Positions 14,380 through 18,827 of a stretch of DNA of 18,827 bases are shown here, one piece after another. This stretch comes from Clostridia bacterium (GTDB taxonomy: Bacteria; Bacillota; Clostridia; Christensenellales; Borkfalkiaceae), in assembly GCA_900770685.1 (NCBI GenBank), contig CAAGLC010000019.1, positions 1 through 18,827 of the forward strand. Reading direction: 5' to 3'. Position numbers and translations under genes: made by a program. Within the stretch, counting starts at the first letter, position 1. Each line of letters starts with the position of its first letter. The notes under the pieces were generated by a model. The model was not told where the DNA came from, made no database searches, and was given only the letters and a program-made list of their open reading frames with translations.

Positions 14380-14640
14380 TTTCGTATAAGAATACAGTTA
14401 ATATTATTATATAATATTATATCTCAAAAATCAAGTATTTGTCGGTTTTATTTTTTTGGCTTAATTTTTCAAAATGGAAAAGGTATTAGTTTAGTTTTTT
14501 ATTTAAAAAAGTTTTAAAAAAAGTTGTAGTATAAGTAGAGCCTGTGGAAAAGTTAAAAAGATATAAAACGGTAGTAAAAGGCTATAAAGACGTTTCAACG
14601 TTCGGTGTTAATAAGTGGTGTAAAGAAAGTTAAAAGGTTT
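14380..14640. other. oriC: candidate replication origin (oriC)
   Basis: The 395-bp gap between divergent dnaN and rsmG is very AT-rich and is where gene orientation switches from minus to plus. On the minus strand a DnaA box TTTTCCACA (14551-14543, one mismatch to TTATCCACA) is followed by GGCT and then six triplets CTA CTT ATA CTA CAA CTT (14538-14521) leading into a T-rich stretch. That order (box, GC-rich spacer, DnaA-trios, AT-rich DNA) is the basal unwinding system described in Bacillus subtilis. A weaker box-like TTATTAACA lies at 14614-14606. The alternating AT stretch at 14398-14422 would suit duplex opening. Few strong boxes are present, so the assignment is probable, not proven. Confidence 0.6.
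14406..14434 (-). promoter_or_regulatory. dnaN promoter
   Basis: Minus strand TTGATT (14429-14434), 17 bp, TATAAT (14406-14411). The leader of about 33 nt includes AGAGGT. The promoter lies within the AT-rich part of the proposed origin region. Confidence 0.55.
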
Positions 14641-14725
14641 AATAAAAAGGGAAAAAAAAGAAAAATTTTACTCGAAAAAGAAAGAAAAAAGCAAATTTTA
14701 AAGTTATAAAGTCTTAAAAAAAGCG

Positions 14726-14754
14726 TTGAGTTAATTACGTTGATATGATATAAT
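14726..14754 (+). promoter_or_regulatory. rsmG promoter, leaderless architecture
   Basis: TTGAGT (14726-14731), exactly 17 bp, TATAAT (14749-14754), then only seven bases (AAAAAAC) before the rsmG ATG at 14762. The expected transcription start coincides with the start codon, and there is no Shine-Dalgarno sequence. Confidence 0.65.
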
Positions 14755-14761
14755 AAAAAAC

Positions 14762-15439
14762 ATGAAAGAGATTTTTAAAAAGTACGGAATTTTCTTAAGC
14801 GAAGAACAAGAAGAAAAGTTTGAAAAATACTATCAAATTTTAATAGAAGAGAACGAGAAGTTTAATATAACTGCAATAACAGATAAAAGGGAAGTAATTA
14901 TTAAACACTTTGTTGATAGCGTTTATAACGTGGATAAGTTAACAGGTAAATTAATAGACGTAGGTTCTGGTGGCGGGTTTCCTGCCATACCCCTCAAAAT
15001 CGTTAATGAAAACCTTAACGTAACGCTTTTGGAAGCGACCGGGAAGAAGTGTGAATTTCTAAAAAAAGTTATCGACAATTTAGGTTTACAAAACGTTAAC
15101 GTTATTAACGGTAGGGCGGAAGAATTAGGAAGAAATTTAGAACACAGAGAAAGTTACGATTTTTGCACGGCAAGGGCGGTTGCAAGGCTTAATTCTTTAT
15201 GCGAATATTGTATGCCTTTCGTAAAGGAAGGGGGAAGTTTTTTAGCCTTTAAGGGTGATTATGAAGAAGAATTAAAAGAGGCGTCTAACGCCATCAAAAC
15301 ACTTGGTGGAAAACTCAAGAAAGTAGATACTTTTGAAATTAACGGCGCAAAAAGAGGGTTAATTTATATCGAAAAAATAACAAAAACCGATAGTAAATAT
15401 CCACGTGGCAGGGGAAAAGAAAGAAAATGTCCGCTATAG
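14762..15439 (+). CDS. rsmG: 16S rRNA (guanine-527 N7) methyltransferase RsmG
   Basis: A 225-residue RsmG (GidB), which uses S-adenosylmethionine to methylate G527 of 16S rRNA. Visible: N-terminal helical region with FNITAITD (34-41) and KHFVDS (48-53), SAM-binding motif LIDVGSGGGFPAIPLKI (about 64-80), the acidic end of strand two in LLEATGKKCEFLK (about 88-100) and the conserved TARAVARL (about 133-140). The C-terminus is basic with YPRGRGKERK, close to the family's usual YPR-G ending. The gene overlaps the next by 13 bases. Usually rsmG follows mnmG; here mnmG is more than 8 kb away. Confidence 0.96.
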   Translation: MKEIFKKYGIFLSEEQEEKFEKYYQILIEENEKFNITAITDKREVIIKHFVDSVYNVDKLTGKLIDVGSGGGFPAIPLKIVNENLNVTLLEATGKKCEFLKKVIDNLGLQNVNVINGRAEELGRNLEHRESYDFCTARAVARLNSLCEYCMPFVKEGGSFLAFKGDYEEELKEASNAIKTLGGKLKKVDTFEINGAKRGLIYIEKITKTDSKYPRGRGKERKCPL

Positions 15440-15909
15440 AACAAGTTTACATAAATAAAAAATATACGTGTGGAATTACCGGCCATAGAAGAATAAATCA
15501 AATGCTCGATAAAAAAAAGGTGGAAGAATGCTTAAAGAATATAATCTTAAACTACGGCGTCGATACCTTTTTAATAGGTATGGCAGTTGGGTTTGATACC
15601 TTTTGTTTTAACGTTTTAGACCAAATGAAACGGGAAATTAACTTAAGAATAATAGCGTGCGTTCCTTGTTTGGATCAAGATAAAAACTTTAATTTTTTTC
15701 AAAAAGCCGAGTATCAAAAACTACTGAAAAAAGCAGACGAAATTATAGTTTTAAGTGAAGAGTACACGCCCTATTGTATGTTAAAAAGAAACCGTTTTAT
15801 AGTGGATAATTCTAGCGTATTATTAGCGTACTTAAAGGAAGAAAAAGGCGGTACTAAATACACCGTTGACTACGCCGAAAAAAAAGGACTTAAAATTGAA
15901 AGAATATAA
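15427..15909 (+). CDS. SLOG family protein (DUF1273/YpsA-like)
   Basis: A 160-residue Rossmann-like protein of the SLOG superfamily, near the DUF1273/YpsA group. Characteristic segments are GITGHR (16-21), FLIGMAVGFDTFCFNVL (48-64), RIIACVPC (73-80), YTPYCMLKRNRFIVDNSSVLLAYL (about 117-140) and GGTKYTVDYA near the end. SLOG domains bind nucleotides or nucleotide-derived ligands; YpsA has been linked to cell division in some Firmicutes, but nothing here proves that role. The start overlaps the rsmG end by 13 bases, with a purine-rich GGGGAAAAG ribosome binding site inside rsmG, so the two are co-expressed. A terminator follows. Confidence 0.85.
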   Translation: MSAIEQVYINKKYTCGITGHRRINQMLDKKKVEECLKNIILNYGVDTFLIGMAVGFDTFCFNVLDQMKREINLRIIACVPCLDQDKNFNFFQKAEYQKLLKKADEIIVLSEEYTPYCMLKRNRFIVDNSSVLLAYLKEEKGGTKYTVDYAEKKGLKIERI

Positions 15910-15918
15910 AATATAATA

Positions 15919-15949
15919 AAAACCGTGTCGCTTTAGACACGGTTTTTTT
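15919..15949. terminator. bidirectional terminator between SLOG gene and rubrerythrin gene
   Basis: AAAACCGTGTC (15919-15929) pairs with GACACGGTTTT (15936-15946) around a six-base loop, with T-runs on both strands (TTTTTTT plus, TTTTTATTATATTTT minus). The rubrerythrin stop codon lies inside the T-run. Confidence 0.9.
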
Positions 15950-16538
15950 ATTGTTCGTCGGATAAAATTAAAGATACGAAACCTTGTTTTGCTCCGCATA
16001 CGGGACAAATTTCCCAAGCCGATTTAGAGGTGTGTTCGTATCCACAAGAAGAACATTTCCACTTAACCGGTTTACTCTTTTTATACAAAGTGCCTTTTTT
16101 AAGTTGGTTATACAGGTCGGAAAAAAGCAACATATGGCAATTTTCAATTTGACCAACGTTTTCAAAAAGTTTTGCTATTTCTAAAAATCCTTCTTTTTTT
16201 GCAGTTTTTGCAAATTCGGGATATAAAAGAGTTTCGTTCTTTTCGTCTTCAGAAGCAAGTTTAAGGTTTTCAAGCAAATTCCATTTTTGCTTAAAAGGAT
16301 ATCCGGCGCAAATATCAACGTTTTTTATCGTTTTGTCGGAAGCGTCTTGAAGTTTAGTATAAAACATCCTAGCGTGATTAAACTCGTTGTAAACTATTTT
16401 ATCGATAACTTCTGCTAAACACGCGTAGCCTTCTTTTCTCGCCCCGTATTCAATAAATTCGTATCTTACTCTCGCTTGACACTCACCGGCGTACGCTTTT
16501 GCAAGGTTAATATAGGTGTTGCTTTCAATTAAATTCAT
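15948..16538 (-). CDS. rubrerythrin
   Basis: A 196-residue rubrerythrin, a cytoplasmic non-heme iron protein that reduces hydrogen peroxide in anaerobes. The four-helix ferritin-like part (about 1-150) carries the diiron ligands E19 (AGECQAR), E52 and H55 (NEFNHA), a glutamate in the segment SEDEKNETLLYPEFA (95-109), and E132 and H135 (IENCHM). The C-terminal rubredoxin-like domain has C162 and C165 (KCSSCGYEH) and C178 and C181 (CPVCG). A GGGGGA ribosome binding site supports the ATG at 16538. It is convergent with the rsmG-SLOG operon. The usual HH in the last helix motif (EKHH) reads ENCH here, but the ligand histidine is kept. Confidence 0.94.
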   Translation of the reverse strand: MNLIESNTYINLAKAYAGECQARVRYEFIEYGARKEGYACLAEVIDKIVYNEFNHARMFYTKLQDASDKTIKNVDICAGYPFKQKWNLLENLKLASEDEKNETLLYPEFAKTAKKEGFLEIAKLFENVGQIENCHMLLFSDLYNQLKKGTLYKKSKPVKWKCSSCGYEHTSKSAWEICPVCGAKQGFVSLILSDEQ

Positions 16539-16697
16539 AAAAATCCCCCAAATTTATTTTTTTCTTCCAATAAAGTTTGCCCCCGTTTTGTTTTTTTATA
16601 CCTAAATTTTTTGCTTATATATATAATGAATAGAAAAAAGTGGGGAAAAAAAGTTTTTTTAAAAAAATTTAAAAAATTTTTAAAAAGTAGTGAAAAA

Positions 16698-16766
16698 CAC
16701 TTTACAAAACTAAAGTGATGAAGTATAATGTAGATACTTTCTTCACCAAACTAAAGTGATAAAGTA
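16698..16766 (+). promoter_or_regulatory. ABC transporter promoter with duplicated operator-like dyads
   Basis: Promoter TTTACA (16701-16706), 17 bp, TATAAT (16724-16729). Its -35 lies inside the perfect dyad CACTTTA-N6-TAAAGTG (16698-16717). A 21-bp sequence containing the right half (16705-16725) recurs 41 bp downstream (16746-16766) with 19 of 21 matches, beyond the expected start at about 16736. A broken left arm, TACTTT..TCAC, precedes the second copy. Position and spacing suit repression by a dimeric regulator binding twice on one DNA face. I do not recognise the regulator. The rest of 16539-16697 is A/T tracts and an unassigned rubrerythrin promoter. Confidence 0.55.
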
Positions 16767-16814
16767 AAAAAGAGAAAAAAATTATTTCATATAAGAAACA
16801 AGGAGAACACAACA

Positions 16815-17609
16815 ATGAAGAAACTAATCACACTTATTTTAGCAGTAGCACTCAGCATCGCGGCATGCTTTAGCCTTACCGCTTGTGGCGAGACTGGTGA
16901 TTTAAAAGCAGTTAAAGACGCTAACAAAATTATAATTGGTATTACCGATTATGAACCTATGGATTATAAAGATGAAAACGGAAAATGGATTGGTTTTGAC
17001 GCTGAACTTTCTGAAATGTTTGCAAATGAACTTGGCGTTAAATGCGAATTCGTTGAAATCGTTGACTGGAACAACAAGGTAGCGGAAATCAACTCAAGAC
17101 AAATCGACCTTATTTGGAACGGTATGACCGCAAGTGAAGAACTTGGTCAACAAATCGACTTCTCGGTATCTTATGCAAAGAACGCACAAGTAGCAGTAGT
17201 ATTAAAGGGAAGTGCAATCACTACTAAAGAGCAAATCAAAAACGCAACCGTAGCGGTAGAAAACGGTTCTGCAGGTCAAGCAGTTGCTGTGGATGAAGGT
17301 ATGGCTAACGTAAGCGCACCTGGTAACCAAAAACAAGCATTAATCGAAGTTAAGTCCGGCAACTCACAAGTAGCAATTATCGACCTCACTATGGCTCAAT
17401 CATTGGTAGGCAAGGGTGAATTTGATGGTCTTCAAATTGTAGAAGGCGTTTCTTACGGCGACGAAATCTTCGCAGTAGGTTTAAGAAAAGGCTCTAACTT
17501 AAAAGGAAAACTCGATGCTTTCTTAAAGGCAAAATATGCAGACGGAACTATCACCGCTTTAGCAGAAACTTATTCAGTAGGTATCAACACCGAAGAATTA
17601 AGCAAATAA
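16815..17609 (+). CDS. polar amino acid ABC transporter substrate-binding lipoprotein
   Basis: A 264-residue family-3 solute-binding lipoprotein. The signal peptide spans about 1-23 and the lipobox is L-T-A-C with C24 lipidated, anchoring it outside the membrane. Mature features are IIIGITDYEPMDYKDENGKWIGFDAEL (39-65, the usual opening), the segment QIDLIWNGMTASEELGQQIDFSVSY (96-120) and a C-terminal lobe closing with KYADGTITALAETYSV. In most relatives the segment reads T-x-E-R and the arginine holds the ligand carboxylate; here L110 occupies that place. AAGGAG eight to nine bases upstream supports the ATG. It is the first gene of the transporter operon, 21 bases before the permease. The ligand is probably an amino acid or relative, not identifiable more precisely. 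Confidence 0.92.
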   Translation: MKKLITLILAVALSIAACFSLTACGETGDLKAVKDANKIIIGITDYEPMDYKDENGKWIGFDAELSEMFANELGVKCEFVEIVDWNNKVAEINSRQIDLIWNGMTASEELGQQIDFSVSYAKNAQVAVVLKGSAITTKEQIKNATVAVENGSAGQAVAVDEGMANVSAPGNQKQALIEVKSGNSQVAIIDLTMAQSLVGKGEFDGLQIVEGVSYGDEIFAVGLRKGSNLKGKLDAFLKAKYADGTITALAETYSVGINTEELSK

Positions 17610-17630
17610 GATAAAAAGGAACGGTAATAG

Positions 17631-18320
17631 ATGGAAGTATTTTTAGAGGTTACTTCCAATCTTGCAAACGGATTTTCAATATCGTTTATACTGTTCGCAC
17701 TGACATTATTATTAGCGTTACCATTGGGGCTTCTTATGTCGTTTTGTACGATGAGTAAGATTGCCCCTTTACGCGTATTATTTAAGGTAATCGTTTGGAT
17801 ACTACGTGGAACACCTTTAATGTTACAGTTATTCGTAATATTTTATGGACCGGGGTTATTAGGCTTATTTAGGTGGCCTAGTATGAATACCGGTTGGGCG
17901 TGGTTCGATTCAACGTTTGATACGAGGTTTATAGCAGCGCTAGTTGCGTTTGCAATAAACTATGCGGCGTATTTTTCGGAAATATACCGTGGTGGAATTG
18001 AAAGTATTACTAACGGTCAGTACGAAGCAGGGCAAGTTTTGGGAATGACTAAATCACAAATATTCTTTAAGGTTATTTTATTGCAAGTAATAAAGAGAAT
18101 TTTACCTCCTATGAGCAACGAAATTATAACCTTAATAAAAGACACCTCTCTTGCAAACACACTTTCGGTGTATGAAATTATTTACGAGGCACGCTCGTTT
18201 ATGAATATCGGTCTTATTTGGCCTTTCTTCTACGCAGGCGCATTTTATCTCGTATTCGTAGGTATTTTAACTATTATATTCAGTAAGTTAGAAAAGAAAT
18301 TATCGTATTTTAAGGCGTAA
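17631..18320 (+). CDS. amino acid ABC transporter permease (HisM/GlnP type)
   Basis: A 229-residue inner-membrane permease of the polar amino acid family, normal length. About five hydrophobic segments are seen (about 14-38, 45-75, 100-120, 175-190, 195-220). The cytoplasmic coupling helix that contacts the ATPase is in ESITNGQYEAGQVLGMTKSQIFFKVILLQ (about 124-152; the EAA motif), followed by LPPMSNEIITLIKDTSLANTLSVYEI, typical of the family. The AAGGAA ribosome binding site lies upstream of the ATG. Only three bases separate its stop from the ATPase start. A single permease gene suggests a homodimeric channel. Confidence 0.94.
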   Translation: MEVFLEVTSNLANGFSISFILFALTLLLALPLGLLMSFCTMSKIAPLRVLFKVIVWILRGTPLMLQLFVIFYGPGLLGLFRWPSMNTGWAWFDSTFDTRFIAALVAFAINYAAYFSEIYRGGIESITNGQYEAGQVLGMTKSQIFFKVILLQVIKRILPPMSNEIITLIKDTSLANTLSVYEIIYEARSFMNIGLIWPFFYAGAFYLVFVGILTIIFSKLEKKLSYFKA

Positions 18321-18323
18321 ACT

Positions 18324-18827
18324 ATGGCATTTTTAGAAATTAAAAACTTTTATAAGTCGTTTGGAGACGTTGAAGTATTAAAGGGTATTAACCTTGACAT
18401 AAAAAAGGGAGAAGTTGTTACCATTATCGGTTCTTCTGGAAGTGGTAAGACAACTCTTTTGAGATGCTTAAACTTTCTGGAAACGCCGGACGTGGGCGAA
18501 ATGATTTTAGACGGCGAAGTTCTTTTTACCGCAAATGCAGAAAAAAGCGACAACGAGGAGGAACTTCGTAGAAAAAGGCTTAATTTTGGGCTTGTTTTCC
18601 AATCGTTTAACCTATTTCCACAATACAGCGTTTTAGATAACGTTACACTTGCGCCTACACTTATGATTAGAGAACAAGTGAATAAGTATAAAAAAGAACT
18701 TAAAGATAAGGTTGCTTGTGGAGAGATAAATAAAAGAGAAGTTAAAGAATTAGTTGCCGAGTTTATTGCAAATAAAAAGAAAAAAATATTAAAAACTGCG
18801 AAAGAACTTTTACAAACTACCGGCTTA
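18324..18827 (+). CDS. amino acid ABC transporter ATP-binding protein (partial)
   Basis: The first 168 codons of an ABC ATPase, cut by the window end. It shows Walker A GSSGSGKTT (residues 36-44) and the Q-loop VFQSFNLFPQYSVLDNVTLAP (about 93-113), both typical of the GlnQ/HisP group; the LSGGQ signature and Walker B lie outside the window. After TLM (114-116) the helical subdomain carries about 35-40 extra charged residues (to about 158) compared with GlnQ before the usual AKELLQTTGL. The ATG at 18324 follows the permease stop by three bases with a weak ribosome binding site, suggesting coupled translation. Confidence 0.93.
   Translation, partial: MAFLEIKNFYKSFGDVEVLKGINLDIKKGEVVTIIGSSGSGKTTLLRCLNFLETPDVGEMILDGEVLFTANAEKSDNEEELRRKRLNFGLVFQSFNLFPQYSVLDNVTLAPTLMIREQVNKYKKELKDKVACGEINKREVKELVAEFIANKKKKILKTAKELLQTTGL

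Overview
The window looks like the replication-origin neighbourhood of a low-GC, anaerobic, Gram-positive-type bacterium, most likely an uncultured member of the Clostridia. The support is the gene set (dnaA, mnmG, recF, jag, yidC, yidD, rnpA, rpmH, dnaN, rsmG), a lipobox-bearing substrate-binding protein, a rubrerythrin, strong AAGGAGG-type ribosome binding sites, sigma-A-like promoters and a class-A-like RNase P RNA. Species cannot be named from the sequence alone.

Layout. Positions 1-410 hold no gene: there is the end of something that resembles a common interspersed repeat, a strong terminator hairpin, and an unusual array of about seven small tetraloop hairpins arranged as one large dyad (about 133-310). 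A radC-type gene (minus) and a divergent pair, an M20 dipeptidase and a glutamate-5-kinase-like amino acid kinase (plus), follow. Between 3392 and 4290 there is no ordinary gene, but it is not empty. A consensus promoter leads into a roughly 310-nt terminator-bounded RNA carrying three near-copies of a translation-start-like module. After that comes a small frameshifted gene, another terminator and a perfect promoter for the RNase P RNA gene rnpB (about 4290-4647).

From 4682 to 14366 lies the classic origin cluster in a rearranged order. mnmG and dnaA form a translationally coupled minus-strand pair, recF is divergent, and trxA is a separate minus-strand unit. The rpmH-rnpA-yidD-yidC-jag operon and dnaN, both minus strand, complete it. 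dnaA is therefore about 5 kb away from dnaN. The 395-bp AT-rich gap between dnaN and the divergent rsmG (14367-14761) is the best origin candidate: it contains a DnaA box, a short GC-rich spacer and a run of DnaA-trio-like triplets leading into a T-rich stretch.

To the right, rsmG overlaps a SLOG/DUF1273 gene, a rubrerythrin gene converges on it through a shared terminator, and a polar amino acid ABC transporter operon (binding protein, permease, ATPase cut by the window end) sits behind a promoter with duplicated operator-like dyads.

Most unusual points: the candidate three-module RNA; the hairpin array; a YidC with a huge extracytoplasmic insertion made of three roughly 100-residue repeats and with lysine instead of arginine in the insertase groove; and several genes (radC, rsmG, probably recF) whose promoters sit so close to the start codon that their mRNAs should be leaderless.
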